Under the pieces are notes generated by a model. It was given only the letters and a program-made list of their open reading frames with translations. It did no database searches and was not told the origin of the DNA. Shown here in pieces: positions 12,340 to 24,736 of a stretch of 64,000 bases of DNA. Made by a program: the position numbers and the translations under genes. Source of the stretch: Lepeophtheirus salmonis (Eukaryota; Arthropoda; Copepoda; Siphonostomatoida; Caligidae). Position 1 is the first letter of the stretch. Each line of letters starts with the position of its first letter. The stretch is from NCBI RefSeq assembly GCF_016086655.4, contig NC_052136.2:17112001-17176000 (forward strand), read 5' to 3'.

Positions 12340-14799
12340 GTGCTGCCATATAACTATTTAAAAAAAGAAGTAAAATATAGCAGCAAGTTTATATGCTTGT
12401 TTCTTAATGATAGTGCACATTTATATATAAATTTTGCTTTATAATTTTTAAGAAATTACGTGATTATAAAATTAAAAATTGGCGATTTTATAAAATTCTT
12501 AAAAATATTGGGTTTTTTGGAATAAATCCAGTTCCAATTACCCGATTTTGACAAACTTCACCATTTAAAATTCTTTCATGACAAGTTAGCTATGTACAAG
12601 ATAATACTGGAAACAAATCTCTTCAAGGACAGAAAAAAGTGCCTAGGAAATTACTTGAGTGAATTCGACTCTTAAGTAATAAATTGTAGCAAAATTTGTT
12701 TATATATATATTTTTTTTTGTCAAAATGTTGTATCCACTATGTAATCTATTTACTCTACGTATGCTGCATAATTTTCTAAAGATGCTATAATAAGGAACA
12801 ATAATATAATAATACTTGAAGAATATAATTTATAATTTTGATCACTACCCCGTAATTTTAAAATGGTTGTCTTCATCTTCCTAAGAATGATTGGTTTAAT
12901 GTATCTTCAATTAATATTTTGAACGACTTTCTGTGTCTTGGATATAATTTATTGACCTCATCTATTTGATCTCTACATTAAGGTTTTGATACTTCTAAGC
13001 TCATTTTATATGTATACATCCCTCCCCCCCCCTTCTCTGATAATAACTTCATCAGGATTGTTATATAATATTCCTAAGTTCATTTCGAAGATTTAACTTA
13101 AGTTAGCGCCCCTCAACACAAAAATAAGCACTCATAATTTTTCTCAAAAAAGAGTATGGATAATTTATGTTAATATTTTTGATTCTTACATGCATTTTTA
13201 TGATTAATCCCTAGTATAAACAAGAAGTAACTTGCACTTGAGTAGTTTTAATCAGTATACCTATTATGAAAATTATATGTCTGATTCCATTAATAAGTAA
13301 CCAAATAAAGGCTCATTATTTATTTATGAAATAAATAACATTATTGAGTAGGCAATTTGATTCGCAACATCCCCTATAAATTTGAATACAAAGGGCATTT
13401 TAGGTAGAAACAGGTCAATAAAATATTGGACCGTTTACTGAGAATGTCTAATTTTTGTTCAGAATTGCTTTTGTGCTGATGTACAATTGTATATATACAT
13501 AGCTCTATGTTAAACTCTTCAAAGATTTTATTCATTGTATATCTTTAAGCCTACAGGCTAAATGAACCTTGTTTATCCAGGCTTCTGACTATATACTTTT
13601 TTTGCCAATTTTTTTTTTTTTGTATAAAAAATATAAATTGTAGTGAAACTAATTAAGTAATTTATCAAAAAGTAAAGTTATGAGTTCAACTTTTTAATAT
13701 TTAGCATTAGTAAAATATTTATCTTGTACAAGAAGATACGTGATCCCAAATATTTTTTTGTTTTAAATTTAAGAAATAATTATCGAAGGAAATGTTGATA
13801 AGTAAAATTACATAAAAAAAATTTAAGAATTTTCTCAATTATTTTGTCAAAACGTAAACTATGTTTTCAAATTTTCAAAAAAATCACAACGAAATAAAAA
13901 TTTGCAATTTCTGGGCTTCAAAACTTCTTGCGCAATGGGTTCAGTTAGCGCTGTGGACACAAACAAACAAAAAACAAAAATTTACTTTACACACTATAAA
14001 AAAATCTGATGGTTATTGGTTCAATAGTATTTTTCTTTGAGGAAGTTTTTTAAATATTTTTTTCAAAATTTGCGACTAACATGTCATTTCCGTTACTCTT
14101 ATATAAGGTGAGTTTTTAAAAATATGATTGGACCTTTTCAATTTTCCCCAGTAACATTGAAAGGCTTGTTTCATAAATAAAATTGGGTATTTTTATTTCT
14201 TTCTCAAAATATTGAAATACTTTTTTAAGAATAATTTGGATTATTTTCGATCAATTAACGTTGTTTTAATATTATTTTATTATCATTTTTTTAAATCTTT
14301 TGGGATCCCTTTTCCTAAATTTATATTTTATGTAATCTATTTTCTAAAAAGTATTTTTATGGATCTAGGTATAATTTCATTTTCATTTCTACTTGTTTTA
14401 AGTCTCAAAATTTTTTTTAAATTCCGACTGACATCCAATTTTTCCAACTTTGATCCCCCACCTCCTTCAGTTAACTTTGGCTCTTAACCATGAAAAATAA
14501 ACGTGCGTCAAATTCTAATTATCTAAAATCAGTCATTCATAAGGTAAATTTGAGCATTTTATTGAATTTTGGGTTACTGTATTTGTATTTCGGAAAAGAG
14601 GACACTTTGCTTAAGTAAATTAAGAATAAAGTATTATTGACTCTATTTTTATTTATTTAGAAACGATATTTTTTATTTTTAGTAAAAACGTATTATATAT
14701 TTCTTTTATTTCAGAAAAAATATTTTCGATTAGTTTATTTTTTTTAATACTTTGGATTTTAGTCTTTCTTTAATTTCCTTTTCATTTCAATGTTTACCA
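12340..14799. other. AT-rich sequence without a gene
   Basis: It includes a C10 run near 13024. The 91-codon frame at 14212-14487 is Phe/Ile/Leu-rich low complexity and I do not support it as a gene. Confidence 0.55.
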
Positions 14800-14913
14800 C
14801 ACGCGATTTGTCCTTCTAAAACCGGACATTACATAAGTTTATATAAAAAAGTACCCGGACAAGATGTAAAAGAGTACATGTTTTAGGACAAAAGAGTACG
14901 GTTGGTCACCCCA
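14800..14913 (-). repeat. Possible DNA-transposon end (ggggtgaccaaccg type)
   Basis: Read on the minus strand it starts ggggtgaccaaccgtactc and continues with ttttgtcc and tccgg blocks, a terminal pattern that recurs in non-autonomous DNA transposons. I did not find the opposite end. Confidence 0.35.
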
Positions 14914-17888
14914 GTGAAGTTATATTTTATTTTTAAGCCTTAGCATTTAGTGATTAAAAATTTGAATAATAAGTGTGAAGTAAATTAATATGAAATAGCC
15001 TGAAATTTGATATATTTTTTTGTTACAACCTACTTACAGCGTGCCTCAGTGAATTGTAAAAAAAACGTGTTATTTATTGACTTACTAAATAATTGATGTG
15101 TGTTATATATATATATAAACTGTTAAATTTCTTCATCAGACCAAGCAAAACTGGGATGATCGCCAAAAGAAATCGTTTGTCGGGCGGCTGACATGTTAGA
15201 AAAATAGACAAAAAAAGAGCTCAGGCCTTGGATCAAGGTACTTTTTGAGGACAAAGTTATCCACTTTGATATTTAATTGTTTATATAAAGTATGATTGTC
15301 TAAGTACTTGTAATTTTTTTAGAATCATGATAAAGTTGAGGTTAGGAAAATTCGATTCACGATTTGCAGGTACACACTTTAATTCTCATAAATCCGTGAT
15401 TATGAGCATTGTTTCCTTATTAACAGCCTCAAATCAACGATTGTATAACTTTGTCAATATGCTTTGTATGTAGCTATCACTGGAATATGTAGCATGGCTT
15501 AACGTTAAATCCTCTACATCACGATAAACTATTTTTAGATACATTGTCTGTACATAACAAGTTTCTCATATCCTCATACCTATATACGCATATGAGATTC
15601 CATGTGTTAACAAATCATGCAATAACATGATTTGGTCCGATTATAAGAGATAAAAACTAGCATACCTTTTGGTGGGTATGTAGGTAGGTACATACTTTTA
15701 TAGATGATGGACTAACATCTTAATCCATTGTATATATGATGAGAGATCAGTCAATACCACTATGAAAAACAATATTATAAGATTAGATTTCAAAACAACT
15801 TGACCTTGCCTTCTGTGTTTCATATTTATCTCCTTCTCGTATCATCATCATCATCTCACATTACAGATTACCTCCTCATTGCAGTCTGATATATTATAAA
15901 TAACATATATGTACCTTTTACCCATGTTGAGTAATCTGGTCATCATGCATTGGTTAATATATATGTAGTTTGCCCTAATTGTTTAAACCTCCTATGAGTT
16001 TATTAAATTACAAATGGCGTTTTTTAACAACTGACAATTTTATTTATCCATTTATTTAGTAGACACAAACATATTTAATATAACTACAGTCAGTCCTTCT
16101 GTTACGAATATTTTCTTACCCTGATATGTCTTGATGATTTATATTTCTGGAATTGGCTGGGAGTTTCGATTAATGTAATTTTTGAAGATATTATCTCGAT
16201 TCTTGAAAGTCTTGATCTCGAGTAAGGTGGTTTTTCACTTTGGACTCACAGACTGATCATGCGAGAATCATTTAGTTATTTCTGAGTTAATTGTGATTTT
16301 TTTGAGACACTTTGAATCTTTCTATCAAATTTGTTTTACGGAAGAATTTGTTCAAAAATAGGTAGATTGAAAATTCTTCCGTCATCGTGTTACCTCTCTA
16401 AGATACAAATTGATTCAGTAATTGTTCTTAGTTATCGATTTTCTGCGTCTTTTCTCCTTTTTAGAGTTATAGACGTTGATCGACTGAATTTAAATGAAAT
16501 CTCATTAAGCTGTGAGAAATTATATTTAAATGAACAATAATCCCATAGTTGGGAAGAATTTGGTTAACCATCAACTGATTTTGATCCTTTTTTCTGTTTC
16601 ATTTAGGTGTAAATGATAGAAGATACAATAAGAGGTAAACACTTGTTGTCTAAGGTATGTACATGTCGTACAAAAGGAATTTCAACGTATTTCTAATTTT
16701 AAAAAATCGATAGGAAGATTCAAAATATGTCTCAAAATAGTTAAAAGTAATTTTATCTTATTTAACTGAGTTTGGAAGTATTTTGTCACCGTTATGAACT
16801 TGTATTCTGTCTCTGAAATAGGTAATTAGGTCTTCCAAAAAAGTCCTCACATTAAAACTGGAACTGATCATGTGGAAATCATTTTGTATCTTCTTACTAT
16901 ACGTTGATCTTTATCATTAAATTTATTTTAGATTCCAAATATCAATTGGTGTGTCAACCCCTTGTAAATCGTTGATCAGTTTTGTTGCATTAAAATTTTG
17001 AAATATTTATGAGCACTTCTCATATAAGGATATTATTCATAATACAAAGGGTTTACTGTAGCTATTTATTGGCTTGCTTTGAATAATTTTTATGCATTTG
17101 TCCTAATTATTGAAATAATTATAATTGAATTATGTATAATTTTTTTAACTAGTTCTAATTTTAAGATGTGGCAAATTCCAAAAACAAAATAGAAATACTT
17201 TGAGGAGAATTACTAAAATTATATTTCATATTTATTTTTAATAGGCAAGTGATGTGACCTTCATACAAACGAATTCATTGGTATTTGTTTTTCTAGTTTG
17301 AAATATATGTATAGACTTTTGAAAATGACAGATAATGTATTCATCTACTATTTCTGAGATTTTCAAATAGGGGAACAAAAGAACACTCTCCAGGGTTGTA
17401 TAAAGGATTTTTAAGGTCTTAAAGAGAGAAGTGTTTTAAATAATGAGTGGTACAGAATTATTACACTAAACATTCGACCATGTTTTTTTACTTTTTTTTA
17501 CATTTTATTATTGCCTCTGTGACTGCCATCAGAGAGTATGGAAAATGCATTGGCCTCTCCCTCAACCATATTTGGATTACAAAGTCAAATGGGTTAAGAT
17601 TTGGTCAAGAGAGTGGCCCAAAGTTTCTTCTAATTGTCTTTGCACAATTTTTGTACACCTGTTGTAATATTTTTAACTCAAGTAACGAAATTCTTACACA
17701 AAATACCCTTTATTTATTGCTGTTAAAGTTAATGGGACACTAATTTTAGGCCAACTTTTGCAGAATGTATATTAGGGTGAATCAGTTGCCCAACATTATC
17801 AGAATCAGAAAACCCTAAATTTGGTACTGCGACTAAATAAGTAGAACACAAATACCAAATTTGCTTAACCTCTAGAAAATTGCAATTT
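14914..17888. other. AT-rich sequence without a recognised gene
   Basis: It holds dispersed repeat copy C. The 98-codon frame at 17447-17743 has a hydrophobic start but no family resemblance I can name, and I do not call it a gene. Confidence 0.5.
16431..16650 (+). repeat. Dispersed repeat family, copy C
   Basis: It shares gttatcgatttt..tct, cattaagctgtga, agttgggaagaattt and tagaagatacaataag blocks, in order, with the copies at 7769, 20632 and 57455. Confidence 0.45.
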
Positions 17889-18409
17889 CTAAACATGTAT
17901 GAAGCAAAACTTTTTTACCATTGGTGTTATAAAAAACATATTGAACAGTATTAATGGTACGAGTTCTTCAGTTAGGTACCACAAATGTGCCGAGAATGCC
18001 TTGATTGCTGCATCTACACAAGTTTTATAAATGTTCATACAACTGTTATAGTTATTGACTGGTATAAGATCTTTCCAAGGTACTGCTGAAGGAACTGGAG
18101 CTGTAAACCCCCAAGACAGGTAATACAAAATAAAAAACGTATAAACCTATTTAGTTTCTCCAGCTATCCAGTCACAAACATGTAATTCTTGTACTATATT
18201 TTTCTTAAACAGATCGATCTTTATAGCATAAAAAAGCTTAGAAATCGACCTTACTTTGTGTAAGGCACCAGGTCAAATGAATTGTCAAAACTTTCTTCCC
18301 ATCCCTCACTTATCTTGAGAATTACCAGTTCCATTAAATCCCCTCTAACAAAAGCTTCAGTGCACAACGTTTTGTAGAGCTGAAGAATATCTTCTTCTTT
18401 GCTTCTAGT
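17889..18409 (-). pseudogene. C-terminal fragment of the unclassified multicopy protein family
   Basis: Minus-strand reading in two frames. 18409-18251 gives SKEEDILQLYKTLCTEAF, RGDLMELVILKISEGWEE and LVPYTK to a stop. After a one-step frameshift it continues RSISKLFYAIKIDLF, then KKNIVQELHVCDWIAGETK, a stop, then LSWGFTAPVPSAVPWKDL and AFSAHLWYLTEELVPLILF. The last block matches my memory of a multicopy invertebrate protein ending in a conserved F..HLWYL.EELV..ALFD motif. It is probably the same family as the fragment near 10 kb, from its other end. One frameshift and one internal stop make it non-functional. Function unknown. Confidence 0.5.
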
Positions 18410-18715
18410 CTATCGTGCATAGATGGATAATTGAGGTCCTTAATATACCAAAATAATAATGACGTAGGCTAAAGAATAGTTTAAGGCAACACTGAAATAT
18501 TGACCAATGCTACTAATGAACAAAATGAGCCTTGTAAATGTTAATTTATCGATCAGTAATACCTAATTGAAACAAAAAAAAAAAAATGAAAACTTACGCA
18601 ATACTCAGTAAAATTTGACATCTATACTAGTAACTGTATCTGTGTATGTGTTCAACTGTCGTTATTGGAGTACAATAAAAAAGGCCATCTGATTCTGACA
18701 ATGATTTATAGTGCA

Positions 18716-18717
<2 letters not shown>

Positions 18718-18748
<31 letters not shown>
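18718..18748. repeat. Long poly-T tract
   Basis: About 30 consecutive T followed by gagggggctgaac. It could be the tail of a minus-strand retroposed insert, but no body was recognised. Confidence 0.8.
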
Positions 18749-18753
<5 letters not shown>

Positions 18754-20631
18754 GGCTGAACTACAACACTTTAAATTTGGTTATATTTCTTATTGGAATA
18801 AAAATACTATACTTACGTTCTAAAATTTAAACTTATATTATATTTAAAAGGATAATGAATAAGAAAAAAAGGAAGTAAGGTTTTCCATTTTTTACTTTAC
18901 TGAAGTTTAAGAATGTTTATTTATTATATTTAATGAACGGTCTAAGTGCGACCACTTATTGCTCTCTACACTCAAGGAAATTAGAGTCACAAAAAAAATT
19001 ATAAAAAATAATAATATTTTTTTGTTCATGGAAATATTTCATTGTGAAACATGTTTTTAAAATAACGCACAAATTTGTTTGCTTTGTACATGCTTCGAAA
19101 TTACAATTGAACAAGAGGTAAACGCTCACCAAATTTGATAATATTTTGTATTTGTGTTTAACTTACCTAGTTGTAGTACCAAAATTAGGTTCAGTTGATT
19201 CTGACAAGGATTTCTAATTTTGGGGCAACTGCAATGTCAATGAGGACCAAAAAATTGAACAGTACAGTAAATTAAAACAAATTAAACTATCAAATCATAA
19301 AGAAATGTTAAACTGTTACCAAAATGAAAATTTTCTAAGGGATGAGTAAATCTGGATATGGATATATAACCAGATTGTATGTAAATATAACGTCGATTCT
19401 GTTTTTGTCCATGCAAAACAGCATTTAATTACTGATGTATGAACTTTTGTGGTAAGTTTTCGATAATTAGTTAGGTGTTGACAAGGAGGAGAATTGCCAT
19501 AAGTTTTGGTATTAAAGTGTACATTCATGATCCATTTGTATGTTGGTTCTTCAAGGTTTGATAAGCTAAATAGTATATTAATATGGAATATAAAATTCTA
19601 CTTCTAAAATCTAACCATTTGCACATAAAGGAATACTCACAGCTCGAGTTTTGATGGAAATTTTTACAAAAGTGAGGTTGCGTTAAATTCTAATAATAAT
19701 TTTAAAATGTTTTTTATTTATAAATATTGGATGTGTCTTCAAAGACAAAACAATGTTTTAAGACTACATCTGTAAGCTTGTGCAGCCTTCAGGAAGAGGG
19801 AGGAGGCCGACATTTAGGCTAAGGTAGGCTATATTTAATATAAAATGTCAATTTTAGTTATAATTTACTGGAAATAAACTTAATTTTGTTCTCATTGTCT
19901 TCACAAACTAGTTTTAATAAAGTTTGAATAACATTCTTAAATATGACGCATGGGGTATCTTATGTGTATGTCTCAAACAACTGCAATCAAATCAATATTA
20001 CACCTGAAATAGATCTTTTAGAACTGTACACCTTTTTGAAAACAATTAAGCTTCAAATGAGTTCATTTTGCTTTAGAACTGAAAATACCCGTAGTGTTAA
20101 TCAACTCCAAAATAAATTAATATATACAGTCACAGAATCAAAGAGGAGCAAAAAAATTAATATTTAGGTAAAATATAACAAAAAGGACATAAATTGATTT
20201 TTCGGAGAAAAATTTTCTTACATTTTATAAAAATAATATTTGAAATCAACAGTAGATTTGACAAGAATGGAGTTTAATGTTCAGATGAGCATTTCTTTAT
20301 TCTCAAAAAATAGTTTTACAACTTTCAAGAAGGTTAGAATAATCAAGATGGTTGAGATTAAATTATTAGGAAAACCTGAAATGTTTCTACTTTTGACATT
20401 TAATATATTATGTATTATTAGAATGGAATAAAAATACCGTCAGTAAAAATAAGTGCATTAAGCAAGTTTTTATACAGTTTTAATGTCGTACATGTGTTAT
20501 TTTTTGGTTTTGCATGAATCCCAAACTTAGGAAAGATATCACTTTTTCAATTACTTTTAGTAAGTTAACAATTAATAAACGAAATATTTTTTAAAACATA
20601 ACAAGGCGTTACTTGAGTATGGTATGTTTTT

Positions 20632-20860
20632 GTCAGTTGTCGATAGTTCTACTTTTTCGACTCATAACCAGTGGTTTGTATTTTTGATTCGTTGAGTACG
20701 AATAGCTCTTGTTAAGCTGTGAACAAATCTGAACAACTATTTATTAATAGTGCCCCAGCCAATTTGGAAGAATTGTCTAAGAATTTGTGTATTTTTTTTT
20801 TTTTTGTTTTTTTTGCTAAGGAAACTTTGTAAGATGCAATAGTGGATGTTTTTTTAAAAA
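20632..20860 (+). repeat. Dispersed repeat family, copy D
   Basis: It starts gtcagttgtcgatagtt and includes gattcgttgagtacgaatag, cttgttaagctgtgaac, tttggaagaattg and a final gtaagatgcaatag block. These align in order with the copies at 16431 and 57455. Confidence 0.5.
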
Positions 20861-22524
20861 TGATAAACAATTTAATATAGGTTCAAAAAGTAAGATAAAT
20901 TGAAGCTAAATGGTTATTGAGTGGTTAATATATTTACCATGTTGGATAAATAGGGAAGGGGCTTTTGAAGAGGAAAAATTTAGTTTATCAATTAAAAAAG
21001 AAGGGAAACCGGTTTGTATTCTTGATATTTTTTATTCATTCTTTAAAAAGTCGTGGTGGTGTTAAGAACTCCCTCTAAAAAAAGAATTATTGCATATGTT
21101 AGGTGTAAATTGTTTTTAAAATATCGGTGAAGAAAAAATTACTTAAGACCGAAACCAAAAAAAAAAAAAATCGGTTATCAACCGAGTCTCACTCTGCTAT
21201 TCATGTTTAACTTATTGTACGTTTGAGACTGTTAGTAAGTTTATTTGTCATTAGTCTTTAAAAGGTGTACATTATATATAAAGTGCGTTATATAAAAACA
21301 ATTTTAAACAAAATGACAAAAAAGGAAAAATTACCCAATAATTTTTTTACTTTTATGTATGCATAGAGTCAAATATTTCATAGCCATATTTCACTATATT
21401 ATAGGCTTTGTATTCAATTTTTTTGAGTTAAGTTGAGATACCTATAAAACTAACTATCGTGTAGAATCCTCCTTTGATTATAAAAAGGCTAATTAGGCCT
21501 TGAATTCATATATATCAATATATAATTCTTTCATTGTGACAAAAAAATTTGGTACTTTAGTCTTCATGTTACAGTGCCTCCAAAGGATTAATCACAATAG
21601 TTTGTTAATAGAAACTTATCATAATTCGTCCGATAGTAAAAATGTAGTCCAGACTCAATTTTGAAAAAAAAAAAAAAATCATTCCATCTTGTTTTTGTAA
21701 TGACCTACCACACATATTATTTATGTTCTTCTTAATGATTGTTATTATAGCATAATAAATACACAAAGACTATTATACTGAATGCAAATACTAAAGCGTG
21801 AATAATAACTCGTTCAATTGTTGAGGCTGAAGGGGATTTTTCTGCCCCAGGACTTTTCTCTACTAAATTTCACTCAAGATTGATTAATATTATTAAATAT
21901 ATGTAGTCTCTTAATAAAAAAACAAGCTAGCATGATTTTTTTCTAAAATCGTATTTTGTATTACATTTTACTGACAAGGAAATTGCTCGTAATTCGAAAT
22001 ATTTCTGTACATATTAGGGAATTATCAAGCGAGACAGTATATGTACATTAATTTGAAGGAATTGTGGACCATAAGCTTCTTCTTCTTTAAGGTCCTACTG
22101 TTTTCCGCATTTAAAAAGTTATTTGTTTTTTTATTGATGTTGTCTTCGTAACATAAAAAACGTCCTACCATCATTTTTTTCATCCTCCAAGGATATGATC
22201 CTACTGAAAAATTATTCTTATTTTTTAACCCTCTCAAGGATATTAAAATATATCTCCCCTTCTCCCCCAAAAAAAAAAAAAAAAAAAAAAAAAATGTTAG
22301 GTTTTAATTTATTTTTAAAGTTCTTGACAACGTCGCCAAATGATGAGAATCTGTAATCTGTTGTTGAAAAAAAAGAACCAAAAAGACCTTAAAATACCTT
22401 AAAAGTTATAAAACAAAAATATAAATAAATATTAGAAACACTGATAGAATTTTTACATATTTGGATATGAGGAAATGTTTGTCCTGCCATGATTCATTAT
22501 TTGATGACGAATTATAATCAGCTA

Positions 22525-23385
22525 CACTTGTCCTCAAAATTATTCATACAACTGTTAATTTTTGTGATTAAACTAATGGATTTTTGTCTAGTTTGCTTAT
22601 GAATGTTTATGAGTTATATTGAAAGAATTACATCAATACACAATTCAAGGATCCTTAGATTTTATGGGTATTTTATTGATGGATCACTAAAAAAATATTA
22701 TGCTCAAAATTATTCATACCCGTGACAATAGTTTTAATGAAAATGTGTCAAACGTGCTGATTTTTGTCTTAAAGGTCTTTCAAGATATCTTGATGGAATA
22801 AATACACCTTCTGATGGCCAACTGTTAAACAAAATAAGAAATAACATCTTTCCAGAAGAGTATAAATAGTGTAATAGTTGTCTCGTCATGCTCAATTTTT
22901 GGCCATCATGTTCAAGAATAAGGAGCTCAGTGAAGAGCTGTGTCAGCGTCTAGTGAATCCCTACAGTGAAAAAAAAGGTTACAAGGCCATTTCAAAGCAG
23001 TATGATACCCTTGTAGCGACCGTCCAGAACATAATTAACCAGCACAAGAGGCTCAACACTACTAAAACCTCACCGGGAATAGAAGGAAGCGTAAGTTTGA
23101 CCTAAATATGCCAAAAGGTCAAACAGAAATCAACTAAGACTATAATGGAAACGGTTGACCAGGCCGGGACGAAGGTGTCACGGTCCACCATAGAGCAAGA
23201 CTTATACAGAGGAGATCGCCATGGACGTAGGCCACGGAAGATAGGAAAAAAACGTGAAGTCGCAGGTTTGGCCTTTGCTTGAGGTTATCTGAAGCAAGAT
23301 GCCAGTTTTAGGCCAACTATTTTGTGGTCTGATGACACGAAGTTAGAGCTATTTGGCCAAAGTATGAATAATTTTGAGACAAATG
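22525..23385 (+). mobile_element. Tc1-like element, internally deleted
   Basis: Bounded by TA on both sides (22523-22524 and 23386-23387). The left end carries ctcaaaattattcatac at 22533-22549 and again at 22703-22719, direct repeats 170 bp apart as in IR/DR-type Tc1 elements. The right end has one inverse copy at 23362-23378. At 861 bp it is much shorter than intact relatives. The coding region runs straight from the ELFG part of the transposase into the right repeat, so the second half of the gene and the inner right repeat were deleted. Confidence 0.85.
22908..23361 (+). pseudogene. Tc1-like transposase, N-terminal half only, broken
   Basis: The Met at 22908 opens MFKNKELSEELCQRLVNPYS and a helix-turn-helix (GYKAISKQYDTLVATVQNII) that would bind the element ends. 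A stop falls near 23104. Related coding text continues in another frame (STKTIMETVDQAGTKVSRST, then RGDRHGRRPRKIGKK) with a further in-frame stop, down to ILWSDDTKLELFG just before the right repeat. That block holds the first catalytic Asp; the second Asp and the third acidic residue are gone. The protein cannot be active. Confidence 0.85.
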
Positions 23386-23387
23386 TA

Positions 23388-24409
23388 TGTATGTTGGACA
23401 ATAGCACATATTTAGTACAATTTGTAGCACATAGTATCTAGTATAAACCTTTCCGGGGGAAATGGCACTAGATTAATAAAAATAACATAGAATCAAAAAA
23501 GTGGATTCTAATCAAACAGTATTGTATTCCTCAGTTGGTTTATCGGATCAATCTCATTATTTTTTTAAGCGGGTGTCTATGCCCAAATACAAGAGGGATA
23601 AATTGTCAACTTATCAGACAAGTTGATATAAGCATGTCCTTGAATGGAAAAAATGAATTTTAACTGATAAAATATAAGCTTGATGCGTTATTGAAAAGAA
23701 AAAAGTTAGATTTATTATTATACCACTCTGAAAGGACACTTGAATGGCAAATGAATTTGCCATTTTGCAAAACCATTCGAAAATGGAAATATATATAACA
23801 CTTTGGTAGTCTCCTCAAATCTGATAAAAAAAGTATTAAACAAAGTAAACTTTATTAGCAGAAAAGATATTTAACCGAGAGTGTGTTAGAATAATGTTAG
23901 ATCTAAAAATCCAGAAAATATAATACTGAACTAACTATTTATATGTAAAATGGAAAATCAGAGCCTGACAATACAACTTATAGGTTTTTACTTAAGCTAA
24001 GCAACTGTGAAAGGGTACTTGGAGAAAGTTTGTATAGAAGTAATTACAAAATAGTAGAATTAGACATATTTCATCCAAATTTTAATCCAGATGGTTGGAA
24101 CGAAGGACTAGCTGAATAGTTTTCAATCTATTTCCAAGTTATCCCAACCATGGGAATAGGATCATGCAGGGTTACAGATTGGCCCATCAAAACCAGTACA
24201 TAAGTTGGAGAAGAGTTTTATAAAAATACTTTCTTCTTGATGACACCTTAATCACACAACTTTTCATTATTATTATTTTTTTAAAGTGGGTATAGGAGGC
24301 AATATCCATTCTCTGGGAAAACAAAGTGATTAGATGACCGCCATTACGGTCAATATTGAATTTTCGTATCTGATTATTTGACTTCTAGTAGGTCAAAGTC
24401 GGCTGTGCG
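23388..24409. other. AT-rich sequence without a gene
   Basis: No protein-like frame or clear repeat. Confidence 0.5.
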
Positions 24410-24417
24410 GTTGATTC

Positions 24418-24736
24418 TAGGGCTGGTTCGGTATAGGGTTGTACCATGGTTTGGTTTGCACGTTTTTACCTCGGTGCGGTGCGTATATATATAATCATAT
24501 ATTAAAATTTTAATATTATAAAATTTTAGTTTTTTAAATTAATAGATTTTAATCCCATTCTGAATGTTTGTACAGAAAATAAATTATTAAATATTAAAAT
24601 ATCAAGAAAACATGAAAACCTACATTAATTCTATTAATAAAAACATTTTACTATGATACCGTACTGAACTGCGTACCATGAAGTGTGTACCACGGTTCGT
24701 ACCAAACTGTGGATTTAGCGTACCTTCCCATCCCTA
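24418..24736. mobile_element. hAT-like MITE, 319 bp
   Basis: Ends tagggctggttcggta and, inverted, tagggatgggaaggtac are similar. Flanks gttgattc (24410-24417) and gttgactt (24737-24744) match at 6 of 8 positions, as for the 8-bp target duplication of hAT elements. Subterminal gtaccatgg and gtaccacgg motifs appear in both halves. No coding capacity. Confidence 0.55.

Larger units (their letters stand above)
18410..22524. other. AT-rich sequence without a gene
   Basis: It contains a T30 tract (about 18718-18748), copy D of the dispersed repeat and an A28 tract (about 22267-22294). Short ORFs here have low-complexity composition. Confidence 0.55.
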
